Positions 26,784-34,859 of a stretch of 64,000 bases of DNA are shown here, in pieces; position 1 is the stretch's first letter, and each line of letters starts with the position of its first letter. The notes under the pieces are model-generated. The model worked only from the letters and a program-made list of their open reading frames with translations. It ran no database searches and was not told the DNA's origin. The translations under genes and the position numbers were made by a program. The stretch covers positions 62,001-126,000 of the forward strand of contig NZ_FOGO01000014.1 in NCBI RefSeq assembly GCF_900111245.1, written 5' to 3'. Source of the stretch: Streptomyces qinglanensis. GTDB taxonomy: Bacteria; Actinomycetota; Actinomycetes; Streptomycetales; Streptomycetaceae.

Positions 26784-27773
26784 ATGGTGGACATACCTCT
26801 TTCGGCACTGGAAGTCGCGGTGGTCCAAGCAGGCGCCGCGGCGGTGGAAACCCTGCGCGACACCGTGGACTTCGCACAGCACCTCGAACACCTGGGCTAC
26901 CGGCGTATCTGGTACGCCGAACATCACCATTCGCCCGCGATCGGCGCGTTCCCACCGGTCGTTCTGATCGCACACGCGGCCGCCTCCACCCGTACCGTCC
27001 GTCTCGGATCGGGTGGGGTCCTGGCTCCCCACCATGCGCCCCTGCTGCTGGCCGAACAGTTCGCGACGCTGGCCGCCCTGCACCCGGACCGGGTCGATCT
27101 CGGTATCGGACGCGGGCCAGGCACCTTCGACGAGGCCATCGCACGGGCGCTGCGCCGTGGAGCCGATCCGACGACGGACGCGGAGTACCGGAACGACATC
27201 TCGGCGACCCTGGCCCATCTGATGGACGACCAGGTGGCGCTCGGCCCGCTGCCGGAGCCGTGGCTACTGGCCTCCAGCACCGCAGGAGCCACCCTCGCGG
27301 CGGAACTCGGCCTGCCGGTCGCCGTCGCCCACCATATCCGGCCCGACAACACCGGTCCGCTCCTGGAGCGTTACCGGGCGGCGTTCACACCCTCACGCTG
27401 GTGCGAGCAGCCGCGGGTGCTGGTGTGCGTGGAGACCGTATGCGCCGAGACGGAGGAGGAAGCCGCCTGGCGAGCCGGACCGATGGACGTCGTCAAGGCG
27501 GGGCTGCTCAAAGGCGCGAGTGAGAAGCCGTTCCCCACCCCTGCCCAGGCAGCCGCCCACCACTTCACACCGCAGGAGGAGGAGGCGCTGGCCGCCTTCC
27601 GTGCCCAGCAGGCGCGTGGTACACCCGGGACCGTCGTGCGGCGGCTGAGGGAACTGGCTGTTTCGACCGGAGCGGACGAACTGATGCTGACGGCACCGGT
27701 CCACGACCTCCGGGACCGCCTCAACTCCTTCGAACTGGTCAAGAGGCACTACGAGGCCACGGCGGCACCGTAG
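26784..27773 (+). CDS. LLM-class flavin-dependent oxidoreductase
   Basis: This 329-residue protein has the bacterial-luciferase-like TIM barrel. The N-terminal part reads IPLSALEVAVVQAG and continues with YRRIWYAEHHHSPAIGAFPPVVLIAHAA. The segment LGSGGVLAPHHAPLLLAEQF and DLGIGRGPG are hallmarks of the group that uses FMN or F420. Such enzymes oxidise or reduce small organic compounds, and nothing nearby points to the substrate. The ATG at 26784 gives the family start. Confidence 0.9.
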   Translation: MVDIPLSALEVAVVQAGAAAVETLRDTVDFAQHLEHLGYRRIWYAEHHHSPAIGAFPPVVLIAHAAASTRTVRLGSGGVLAPHHAPLLLAEQFATLAALHPDRVDLGIGRGPGTFDEAIARALRRGADPTTDAEYRNDISATLAHLMDDQVALGPLPEPWLLASSTAGATLAAELGLPVAVAHHIRPDNTGPLLERYRAAFTPSRWCEQPRVLVCVETVCAETEEEAAWRAGPMDVVKAGLLKGASEKPFPTPAQAAAHHFTPQEEEALAAFRAQQARGTPGTVVRRLRELAVSTGADELMLTAPVHDLRDRLNSFELVKRHYEATAAP

Positions 27774-28134
27774 GGCGTTCCGCGCACCGGCACGGGGCAA
27801 GGCCCGGAGGAGGTATGCCTTCGCCGACACGGTCCGCACCGTGTCGGTCAGCCCGACTGCGCTACGCCCGGACCAGGTTGGAAAAGGTCCAGTGTCCGGT
27901 TCGTCCGTCACTATGCGGCGACCAGCAGGACCCGGTCCGCCATCGACAGGCTCCACGGTCGTCCTCCCCGGACCGCATCCGCGCCTTCGCGGCGCAGCGG
28001 GTGATCAGCTTGCTGAAGTGGCGCAGGCCCAGCCCTGTGCACGGGGCTGTTCAGGACGGCTTGAGTATCGTGATCACGCCGGAGATGACGAGATCGTCTC
28101 ATCCATGACCAGCAGTTGCGGAAAGTCCCTAGAT
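27774..28134. other. Intergenic stretch, no recognised gene
   Basis: These 361 bp carry several overlapping open frames but none shows the third-position GC bias or a known family. The gene that follows could start here (GTG at 27841 or ATG at 28105 are in frame), but the added sequence is unlike protein. No hairpin stands out. Confidence 0.45.
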
Positions 28135-28608
28135 ATGGGCATCAGCGAAGAACCATTGCGGTACGACTTCATCTTCACCCCGCCCGAAGAGGACGCTGCT
28201 GGCTGGAACCTCACTCTTCCCGGGTTCAGCCGGGCTCTGAGTCATTCTTTTCCGGACTCTTCGGTCTCTCAAGAAGAAGGCGCTCTGGGGCCCCGTGAGG
28301 CGCAGTCCATGAGCTTCGAAATCGAGCTCATGCCGGGTGAGTGGCTGGAAGGCATCGTGAGCACGCCCTTCCCCCGGACCGGCTCGGTCTTGCTCAGACT
28401 GGCAACGCCCCTCCACGGTGCGGGGTTCGCGAAGTGGCTGCGAGACGCATATGTCCCCCAGCCCGCTCGGATCGAGGCGGTCGTCTCCTTGGCCCTGGAG
28501 AACGGAGTGGACGATGTCCGGTCGATTCCCCCAACGGGAGACCTCGGCGCCATTGTGGAGGTACTGCGGGAACATATCGCCGTGGTGGAGCAGCAGCTCG
28601 GCGGCTGA
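28135..28608 (+). CDS. Hypothetical protein in the accessory stretch
   Basis: From ATG 28135 this gene gives 157 residues (MGISEEPLRYDFIFTPPEED); an ATG at 28105 would add ten. The protein is acidic and looks alpha/beta (FEIELMPGEWLEGIVS, RIEAVVSLALENGVDDVRSI), with no signal or membrane segment. I do not recognise the family. It is followed by a terminator shared with citA on the other strand. Confidence 0.6.
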   Translation: MGISEEPLRYDFIFTPPEEDAAGWNLTLPGFSRALSHSFPDSSVSQEEGALGPREAQSMSFEIELMPGEWLEGIVSTPFPRTGSVLLRLATPLHGAGFAKWLRDAYVPQPARIEAVVSLALENGVDDVRSIPPTGDLGAIVEVLREHIAVVEQQLGG

Positions 28609-28657
28609 CCGGGCCGTCGTCTTCGCCGGGCGGCGCCCGCATCGCTGAGCCGAGACA

Positions 28658-28700
28658 CGACGTCCCCGCCACCGCGAAAACGCGGGGCGGGGACGTCGGG
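28658..28700. terminator. Bidirectional hairpin terminator (copy 2)
   Basis: The arms CGACGTCCCCGCC and GGCGGGGACGTCG flank a short AAAA loop region. It lies between the convergent hypothetical gene (ending at 28608) and citA (ending at 28715), so it can end both transcripts. Compared with the copy at 23908-23952, a base pair in the stem has changed on both sides. Confidence 0.9.
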
Positions 28701-28714
28701 TGCGGGGCCGGGGG

Positions 28715-29806
28715 TCAGGCGGAGAAACCGTCCACCTCGCGGGGGTCCCGGGGGCCGGGGCCGACATAGCGGGCGGAGGGGCGGACGAGGCGGCCGGTGC
28801 GCTTCTGCTCCAGGATGTGCGCCGACCAGCCGGCGGTGCGGGCGCAGGTGAACATCGAGGTGAACATGTGGGCCGGGACCTCGGCGAAGTCGAGGACGAT
28901 GGCGGCCCAGAACTCGACGTTGGTCTCCAGCACCCGGTCGGGGCGGCGGGCGCGCAGCTCGGCGAGGGCGGCCTTCTCCAGGGCCTCGGCGACCTCGAAG
29001 CGCGGGGCGCCCAGTTCCTTGGCGGTGCGCCGCAGCACGCGGGCGCGGGGGTCCTCGGCGCGGTAGACGCGGTGCCCGAAGCCCATCAGCCGCTCGCCCT
29101 GGTCGAGCTGGCGCTTGACGAAGGCGTCCGCGTCGCCGGTGCGCTCGATCTCCTCGATCATGCCCAGTACCCGGGAGGGGGCGCCGCCGTGCAGCGGGCC
29201 GGACATGGCGCCGACCGCGCCGGAGAGCGCGGCGGCCACGTCGGCGCCGGTGGAGGCGATGACGCGGGCGGTGAAGGTGGAGGCGTTCATGCCGTGCTCG
29301 GCGGCGGAGGTCCAGTAGGCGTCGACGGCGGCCACGTGCTTGGGGTCGGGCTCGCCGCGCCAGCGGCGCATGAAGCGCTCGACGACCGTGTCGGCCTTGT
29401 CGATCTCCTTCTGCGGCACCATCGGCAGGCCCTGGCCGCGCGCGGACTGCGCGACGTAGGACAGGGCCATGACGGCGGCGCGCGCCAGGTTGTCGCGGGC
29501 GGTGCGCTCGTCGATGTCGAGCAGCGGTTTGAGGCCCCAGACCGGCGCGAGCATGGCGAGCGCCGACTGGACGTCCACCCGGATGTCGCCCGAGTGCACC
29601 GGGATGGGGAACGGCTCGGCGGGCGGCAGGCCGGGGTTGAAGCCGCCGTCCACGAGCAGGCCCCACACGCTGCCGAACGACACGTGGCCGACCAGGTCCT
29701 CGATGTCGACCCCGCGGTAGCGGAGCGAGCCGCCTTCCTTGTCGGGTTCGGCGATCTCCGTCTCGAACGCGACGACTCCCTCGAGCCCGGGTACGAAGTC
29801 GGACAT
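28715..29806 (-). CDS. citA: Citrate synthase family protein (CitA type)
   Basis: This 363-residue protein belongs to the citrate synthase superfamily and would condense acetyl-CoA and oxaloacetate (or a methylcitrate-type reaction). Active-site parts are GPLHGGAPSRVLGM (about 200), GFGHRVYRAEDPRA (about 245), and the aspartate in FWAAIVLDFAEVP (about 305). The start ATG at 29806 is preceded by GAGGGAG seven bases away. It is shorter than gltA-type enzymes and fits the second Streptomyces citrate synthase. Upstream DNA carries four small hairpins (29827-29935). pdxH is divergent and 453 bp away. Confidence 0.93.
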   Translation of the reverse strand: MSDFVPGLEGVVAFETEIAEPDKEGGSLRYRGVDIEDLVGHVSFGSVWGLLVDGGFNPGLPPAEPFPIPVHSGDIRVDVQSALAMLAPVWGLKPLLDIDERTARDNLARAAVMALSYVAQSARGQGLPMVPQKEIDKADTVVERFMRRWRGEPDPKHVAAVDAYWTSAAEHGMNASTFTARVIASTGADVAAALSGAVGAMSGPLHGGAPSRVLGMIEEIERTGDADAFVKRQLDQGERLMGFGHRVYRAEDPRARVLRRTAKELGAPRFEVAEALEKAALAELRARRPDRVLETNVEFWAAIVLDFAEVPAHMFTSMFTCARTAGWSAHILEQKRTGRLVRPSARYVGPGPRDPREVDGFSA

Positions 29807-29826
29807 CTGGCGGCTCCCTCGTAAAG

Positions 29827-29935
29827 CGCCGTCAGAGCGGGCTGACGGCGGACGACCTCTGGCGTGGCTGCTCGGGGCAGCGGTCTGGCGTGGCTGCGCT
29901 GAGGCAGCCGTTCGGCGTGGGCTGCGCGGGGCAGC
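29827..29935 (-). repeat. Array of four inverted repeats upstream of citA
   Basis: A perfect 9-bp inverted repeat, CGCCGTCAG-N6-CTGACGGCG, is at 29827-29850. Three smaller units with GCTGC/GCAGC arms follow at 29867-29881, 29892-29909 and 29919-29935, about 26 bp apart and set in repeated GGCGTGG-CTGC sequence. They lie 21-129 bp before the start codon on the citA transcript. Repressor sites or 5'-leader RNA hairpins are both possible. Confidence 0.55.
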
Positions 29936-30259
29936 GTGGTCTGCGGTGCGGGCGCGGCGAACGGTTCCGCTGCCGATCAGGCGGCTCACGGACCGGACCG
30001 TCACCTCGGTCATGCCCGCCCCGACGGATGGTCACGCTCCCCTGCCTGTGGCCTGGAGCACGCTGCTGGGCGGAGCGGCAACGATAGCCCGAGGTGTACG
30101 ACTGCCACAGCTCTCGGGGCAGGATTCTGGTGGTTCCGGCGGCTGCGCGGGAGGGTGAGATGAGGCACAGAGACCGATTCCGGGCGTTCAGGTGTGCGAC
30201 CGGCGTCCACCGGGCAGACTGTCCGACCGCGGCCGGGACGGATGCTGCAAGATAGCGGC

Positions 30260-30985
30260 GTGCCTCACGCTGATGACGTTGACGACGCTGCCGCCGACCC
30301 CGCCGACGCAACCGCCACCGCGGATCCGACGGATCCGACCACCCTCGACCCCGCCGCGATGCGCGCCCACTACCGGGACGAAGGGCTCAGTGAGAGCGAG
30401 CTGGCGCCCGATCCCTTCGCGCAGTTCACGCTCTGGTTCGCCCAGGCCACCGCCAGCGGGCTGCACGAGCCCAACGCCATGATCTGCGCCACCGCCGACG
30501 AGCGCGGCCGCCCCAGCACCCGTACCGTCCTGCTCAAGCGCCACGACGAGCGGGGCTTCGTCTTCTTCACCAACTACGGCTCCCGCAAGGGCCGGGAGAT
30601 CGAGGCGAACCCGTATGTGTCACTGCTCTTCCCCTGGCACGGCATCGCCCGCCAGGTGATCGTCTCCGGCACCGCGGAGCGCACCGGGCGCGACGAGACG
30701 GCCGCCTACTTCCGCACCCGCCCGCACGGCTCGCAGCTCGGCGCCTGGGCGAGCGAGCAGTCCTCGCGGGTGGCCTCCCGCCAGGAGCTGGACCGGATGT
30801 ACGCGGAGCTGGCCGCGCGCTACCCGGAGGGCGAGGACGTTCCGGCCCCGGCGCAGTGGGGCGGCTACCGGGTGCGGCCGGAGACGGTCGAGTTCTGGCA
30901 GGGCCGGGAGAACCGGCTGCACGACCGGCTGCGCTACAGCCGGTCGGAGGGCGGCGGCTGGGAGATCGAGCGGCTCTGCCCGTAG
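30260..30985 (+). CDS. pdxH: Pyridoxamine 5'-phosphate oxidase
   Basis: This FMN enzyme makes pyridoxal 5'-phosphate from pyridoxine or pyridoxamine phosphate. From GTG 30260 it has 241 residues. It carries an acidic Asp/Ala/Thr-rich leader of about 30 residues before the family core starts at DPAAMRAHYRDEGL. Family motifs are RGRPSTRTVLLKRHDERGFVFFTNYGSRKG near residue 85, SLLFPWHGIARQVIV, and RYSRSEGGGWEIERLCP at the end. A CAAGAT -10-like box (30248-30253) ends six bases before GTG, so I prefer a leaderless start here over the ATG at 30242. citA is divergent. Confidence 0.93.
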   Translation: MPHADDVDDAAADPADATATADPTDPTTLDPAAMRAHYRDEGLSESELAPDPFAQFTLWFAQATASGLHEPNAMICATADERGRPSTRTVLLKRHDERGFVFFTNYGSRKGREIEANPYVSLLFPWHGIARQVIVSGTAERTGRDETAAYFRTRPHGSQLGAWASEQSSRVASRQELDRMYAELAARYPEGEDVPAPAQWGGYRVRPETVEFWQGRENRLHDRLRYSRSEGGGWEIERLCP

Positions 30986-31272
30986 CGGGCGGTCCGGCTC
31001 GTGCCGGTCCCGCGAGCTTCGTGGCGGCCCCCGGGCTCTGTCGGGCCCGGGCCGCTGCCGGGCCTCCGCCGGACTTCCGCGCGGCGGCCGGACAGGCCGC
31101 GGGGGCGGCAGGACGACGGCAGGAGAACAGCAGACGGCCCGTGGGCGACTCCCTCCGCCTGCGCGAGGTGCGCGAGGCGGACGGCGTCGGTCGGACGAGT
31201 CCGACGAGCCCACGGGCCGGGTGACTGCTGTGGATTGGCCGGCGAGCCGGCGTCACGCCAGTGGCGTCGGCC

Positions 31273-31311
31273 TCAGGCCGCAGCCACCTCACACGTCCGG
31301 TGATTGATCAT
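31273..31311 (-). CDS. Tiny peptide gene (12 codons) with perfect Shine-Dalgarno
   Basis: The minus strand encodes MINHRTCEVAAA, ending in TGA. The start ATG is preceded 11 bases away by GAAAGGAGGTGATCC (complement of 31317-31331), which is complementary to the whole 3' end of 16S rRNA. An in-frame GTG four codons upstream overlaps that element (VIRL is added). A well-formed promoter lies at 31345-31373, giving a leader of about 25-30 bases, and a hairpin-rich stretch follows the stop (for example GCCGG-CGAG-CCGGC at 31238-31251). No other minus-strand gene follows for more than 1.4 kb, so it is not an obvious leader peptide. It may be a stand-alone peptide or a small RNA with a peptide frame. 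Confidence 0.55.
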   Translation of the reverse strand: MINHRTCEVAAA

Positions 31312-31344
31312 CAGCCGGATCACCTCCTTTCCTGTGTAATCCCC

Positions 31345-31373
31345 ACCGTAGGCACCGCCCCCAGAGGCGGCAA
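31345..31373 (-). promoter_or_regulatory. Sigma-70-type promoter for the tiny gene
   Basis: Read on the minus strand, TTGCCG (31368-31373) and TACGGT (31345-31350) are separated by exactly 17 bp. This is close to the consensus of vegetative Streptomyces promoters. Transcription would start near 31338, just before the Shine-Dalgarno element. Confidence 0.6.
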
Positions 31374-31539
31374 TCGAATTTCGGGGCGGCAACGATTTCC
31401 GGGAACTCGCTGTGCGGTGCGTCACGTTCGAGTTGAATGATCCGTACACGTGTCGTGGCGCTCCGCGACGGGCGCCGCGCCGCGACCTACGGGCGGACGC
31501 ACAAGCGACGGACAGCCACAGCGACAAGGGGGTGCCGAG

Positions 31540-33135
31540 GTGGCCGCTCGACCCGAGACTCACTCCGCGTCGTCCTCGGACGACGAGGGCGGGCCCGACG
31601 ACGAACTCCTGCTCGCCGCGCTGCTGGACGGCATGGACGCGGCACTGTGCGCCTTCGACGCCGACGGCGTGGTCACCCACTGGAACCGCGAGGCCGAGCG
31701 GATGCTGGGCTGGACACAGGAGGAGGCCGTCGGGCGCAAGGGGCTGGCCGGCTGGGCGGTGCGCCCGGCCGACGCGCCGGAGGTCGAGGGCCGGCTGCTC
31801 GGTGCGATGAGCTCGCCCGGCCGCCAGGTCCACGAGTTCGCGCTGCTGACCAAGGACGGCGGGCGGGTGCTGGTGCGCATCCAGTCCTCCGGCGTCACCG
31901 GTGCCGACGGGCGGCCCAAAGGGGTCTACTGCGCGTTCAGCGAGGTGCACGCGCAGATCGACCTGGAGCGCTGCATCGCGCTGAGCGAGGCGCTGCTGGA
32001 GGACGCCTCCTGGGGCGTCGTCCTGGTCGACGCCGACCTGCGGCCCGCCGTCGCCAACGCGTCCGCGGCCCGCGCCTTCCGGGTGCCGGCCCGTGCCGCC
32101 ATGCTCGGCCGCCCGCTCGGCGAGCTGCTGGAGCAGGGCATGGAGGAGCTGGAGGGCGCGCTCCAGCACGTGCTGGGCGAGGGGGCGCCGCCCGGTCCCG
32201 CCGAGATCTGGGTGACGCTGCGCCCGCCCGCCGACCGCGAGGGCACAGGCGGTGCCGACGCGGCGGACACCGGCCGGGAGGACGGCGCCACCGCGCAGGA
32301 CGGCTCCGGCGGTCCCGGCCGCAGCGGCGGCTCCGGACGCGCCGGTGCGGGGGGCTCCGTGGACGACGCGGCCGACGCGGGCGCCGTCCCCACGGAGTCG
32401 GCCCGCCGCCGCTGCTGGCGCAGCGGCTTCCTGCGGCTGGCGTCGCCGCTGGCCGAGGAGCCCGTGCCGCTGGGGGTCGCCTGGCTCTTCCAGGACGTCA
32501 CCGCGCTGAAGCGGACCGAGCGGGAGGCCGCCCAGCTCCGCTTCCGGGACAGCCAGCTGCACCGCGCGGCGCGGGCGGCGGCCGAGTGCGCCGATCCCAC
32601 CGAGGCCGCCTGCCTGCATCTGGAGTTCGCGCTGGCCGGTTTCGCCGACCACGCGCTCCTGGACCTGGCCGCCGACCCCGGCCCCGAGCCCTCGCGCACC
32701 CGGGACGCCTCGCTGGACGCACTGCCGCCGAGCGACCCGCGGCTGGTGCGGGCCGCGCTGACCCCCGCGGTCGAACGCGGTCGGCCGCCGTTCATCGAAC
32801 CGGGCACCGCCAGCGGCATCCCCGTCGCCTACCCGGAGGGCCATCCGGCGCTCCAGGCGTACCAGCGCTGCACCTCGGTACGGGCCAGCAGCGGCGAACA
32901 CCGCGGTCCGGATGCGGTGGAGTGGGCCCGGTCGCGCAAGTGGCCGCGGGGCAGTGTGCACGGGCTGTGCACGGTGCTGCGCTGCCGAGGCCGGTCGCTC
33001 GGCGTGGTCACCTTCCTGCGGGACGCGGGCCGCCGCCCCTTCGACCGGGAGGACGCGGACTACGCGGAGCAGATCGCCGCGCACGTGGCGGCCGCGGCCG
33101 ATCTGGCGGGCGTGCTGGGAAACGGTCAGCGGTAG
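31540..33135 (+). CDS. PAS/GAF sensory protein without an evident output domain
   Basis: From GTG 31540 (preceded by AAGGGGG) the protein has 531 residues. A PAS domain is at about 25-135 (LDGMDAALCAFDADGVVTHW, then MLGWTQEEAVGRKG). A second PAS-like domain is at about 140-310 (WGVVLVDADLRPAVANASAA) with a Gly/Asp-rich insertion of about 60 residues. A GAF domain fills 330-520. No PP2C phosphatase, histidine kinase or DNA-binding domain follows, though related Streptomyces proteins often end in a PP2C domain. It may act by binding a partner. Its end overlaps the end of nagS by 10 bp. Confidence 0.85.
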   Translation: MAARPETHSASSSDDEGGPDDELLLAALLDGMDAALCAFDADGVVTHWNREAERMLGWTQEEAVGRKGLAGWAVRPADAPEVEGRLLGAMSSPGRQVHEFALLTKDGGRVLVRIQSSGVTGADGRPKGVYCAFSEVHAQIDLERCIALSEALLEDASWGVVLVDADLRPAVANASAARAFRVPARAAMLGRPLGELLEQGMEELEGALQHVLGEGAPPGPAEIWVTLRPPADREGTGGADAADTGREDGATAQDGSGGPGRSGGSGRAGAGGSVDDAADAGAVPTESARRRCWRSGFLRLASPLAEEPVPLGVAWLFQDVTALKRTEREAAQLRFRDSQLHRAARAAAECADPTEAACLHLEFALAGFADHALLDLAADPGPEPSRTRDASLDALPPSDPRLVRAALTPAVERGRPPFIEPGTASGIPVAYPEGHPALQAYQRCTSVRASSGEHRGPDAVEWARSRKWPRGSVHGLCTVLRCRGRSLGVVTFLRDAGRRPFDREDADYAEQIAAHVAAAADLAGVLGNGQR

Positions 33136-33905
33136 AAGATCCGGTCCGCGTACTCGGCCATGACGCGGGCGTTCCAGTCGTGTCCGCCGTCCACGTTCCC
33201 GGAGCGCAGCATGGGCGGCTCCACGCCGCGGCGGGCCAGCGCCCCGGTGGCGGTGGCGACGATGGCCTGCATCACCGCGCTGGTCACCACCGTGGAGGCG
33301 GGCGCGAACGGCGCGTCGACGCCCTCGGCGGTCAGTTCGGCGTCGCCGAGCGGGATCCGGCTGTCGACGACGAGGTCGCAGTGGTCCTTGAGGAAGGTGC
33401 CGGTGGTGTGCCGGGACCTGGTCTGCGCCGCGTATGCGACCGAGGTGACGCCGACGACCTTGAGGCCGAGCGCCTGCGCGTTGAGGGCCAGCTCCACGGG
33501 GAGCGGGTTGCGGCCCGAGAGGGAGATGATGATCAGTACGTCGCCCGCGCGGGCCGGGCTGGAGTCCAGGGCTGCGGCCGCCAGTCCGGAGACCCGCTCC
33601 AGGGCGCTGCCGAGGGTGGCGGGACGCACGTCCACACCGACCGCGCCGGGGACGTTGAGCAGGTTCATCACCGCGAGGCCGCCCGCCCGGTAGACGGTGT
33701 CCTGCGCGGGCAGTGAGGAGTGGCCCGCGCCGAAGGCGAAGATCCGGCCGCCGTCGCTGATCGTCCGGGCCAGCAGCTCGCCCGCGGCCTCGATCCCGGC
33801 CGCCTCTCCGTCCCTGACCTCCTGCAGCAGCGCGACGGCCGCGTCGAAGAAGTCCTCGGCCAGGGTCCTGTGCGCCTGCTCCGGCAGCTCGGCCTGCTCG
33901 CCCAT
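33126..33905 (-). CDS. nagS: SIS-domain sugar-phosphate protein NagS
   Basis: This 259-residue SIS-domain protein acts on sugar phosphates. Its phosphosugar-binding elements are GRIFAFGAGHSSLPAQD near residue 54 and the serine-rich loop VLIIISLSGRNPLP near 125. The C-terminal part contains TVVTSAVMQAIVAT. Length, sequence and its place divergent from a DmdR-type regulator match Streptomyces NagS (from memory SCO4393), described as an enzyme acting on N-acetylglucosamine-6-phosphate and linked to aminosugar toxicity. A DasR-type site sits in its promoter (34016-34027), as expected for a GlcNAc-controlled gene. Confidence 0.82.
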   Translation of the reverse strand: MGEQAELPEQAHRTLAEDFFDAAVALLQEVRDGEAAGIEAAGELLARTISDGGRIFAFGAGHSSLPAQDTVYRAGGLAVMNLLNVPGAVGVDVRPATLGSALERVSGLAAAALDSSPARAGDVLIIISLSGRNPLPVELALNAQALGLKVVGVTSVAYAAQTRSRHTTGTFLKDHCDLVVDSRIPLGDAELTAEGVDAPFAPASTVVTSAVMQAIVATATGALARRGVEPPMLRSGNVDGGHDWNARVMAEYADRIFYR

Positions 33906-34009
33906 CGCGCGCCTTTCGCGTCCGTGGTCCGCGCGGCACTCGTCCGTGCGGCCCGCGGCCCGGTTCCGTTGTGTAGTACGCCGCTCACGGTGCGGTCCGT
34001 ACGGCGCTC

Positions 34010-34052
34010 ACGTTGAGGTCTGGACCTTTCTTCTGTCAACCGCTTCTGTCAA
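34010..34052 (-). promoter_or_regulatory. nagS promoter with DasR-like operator and doubled -35 box
   Basis: On the minus strand TTGACA occurs twice, at 34047-34052 and 34034-34039, inside a 13-bp direct repeat. Downstream of the second lies AGGTCCAGACCT (34016-34027), a palindrome with the GGTC-N2-GACC core of DasR sites. A weak -10 (CAACGT, 34010-34015) is 18 bp from the nearer -35. A repressor bound there would block polymerase. Confidence 0.55.
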
Positions 34053-34163
34053 CCGCCCGGTGCCCGTCCGCCGGTCCGGCTCGCGGGCGGGGCGGCGCGG
34101 TTGTCGGTGCGATGCGTCAGAATTGCTTGAGGGCCACCGCACGAGCTGACTAGGGGCTACGCA

Positions 34164-34859
34164 ATGTCAGGACTCATCGACACCACGGAGATGTATCTCC
34201 GCACCATCCTGGAGCTTGAGGAGGAAGGTGTGGTCCCGATGCGTGCCCGCATCGCCGAGCGCCTGGACCAGAGCGGTCCCACGGTCAGCCAGACCGTCGC
34301 GCGGATGGAGCGGGACGGACTCGTCACGGTCGCCGGGGACCGCCATCTGGAGCTGACGGACGAGGGCCGGCAGCTCGCCAAGCGTGTGATGCGCAAGCAC
34401 CGGCTGGCGGAGTGCCTGCTGGTCGACGTCATCGGGCTGGAGTGGGAGCAGGTGCACGCGGAGGCGTGCCGCTGGGAGCACGTGATGAGCGAGGCGGTCG
34501 AACGCCGGGTGCTCGACCTGCTGCGGCACCCCACCGAGTCGCCGTACGGCAACCCGATCCCGGGCCTGGAGGAGCTGGGCGAGACGGCGGAGGCCGACCC
34601 CTTCCTCAACGAGGGCCTGGTCAGCCTCAACGACGTGGAGACGGGCGGCGACGGCAAGACCGTCGTGGTCCGCAGGATCGGTGAGCCGATCCAGATGGAC
34701 GCGCAGTTGATGTACACCCTGCGGCGGGCCGGTGTGCAGCCCGGCGCGGTCGTGAGCGTGAATGCGGGCTCCGCGGGCGGCGTCCAGGTGGGCAGCAGCG
34801 GCGAGGCGGCGGAGCTCGGCACGGACATCGCCGCGCACGTGTTCGTGGCCAAGCGCTGA
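34164..34859 (+). CDS. dmdR1: DtxR-family iron-dependent regulator (DmdR1-like)
   Basis: This 231-residue repressor controls iron uptake and storage genes when bound to Fe(II). It shows the winged-helix DNA-binding domain at about 1-65 (MYLRTILELEEEGVVPMRARI, then LDQSGPTVSQTVARMERDGL). The dimerisation and metal domain follow (HRLAECLLVDVIGLEWEQVH, ACRWEHVMSEAVERR). The C-terminal SH3-like domain is at about 150-230. Cysteine C102-region and histidine ligands HKHRL and EH are in place. The start ATG has AGGGG upstream. Its neighbour nagS and length support DmdR1. Confidence 0.92.
   Translation: MSGLIDTTEMYLRTILELEEEGVVPMRARIAERLDQSGPTVSQTVARMERDGLVTVAGDRHLELTDEGRQLAKRVMRKHRLAECLLVDVIGLEWEQVHAEACRWEHVMSEAVERRVLDLLRHPTESPYGNPIPGLEELGETAEADPFLNEGLVSLNDVETGGDGKTVVVRRIGEPIQMDAQLMYTLRRAGVQPGAVVSVNAGSAGGVQVGSSGEAAELGTDIAAHVFVAKR

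Noticed and set aside
29807..30259. Riboswitch before citA or pdxH
   Set aside because: The repeated hairpins do not match a known riboswitch core, and the pdxH start appears leaderless.
31317..31331. Match to the 3' end of 16S rRNA on the plus strand, possibly an rRNA fragment
   Set aside because: Homology ends after about 15 bases and nothing else of an rRNA is nearby. It is better explained as a strong Shine-Dalgarno on the minus strand.
31312..33939. A long minus-strand frame across the PAS/GAF gene and nagS that contains the tiny gene at its end
   Set aside because: Most of it is antisense to well-supported genes. Only the last 12 codons have their own promoter and ribosome-binding site.
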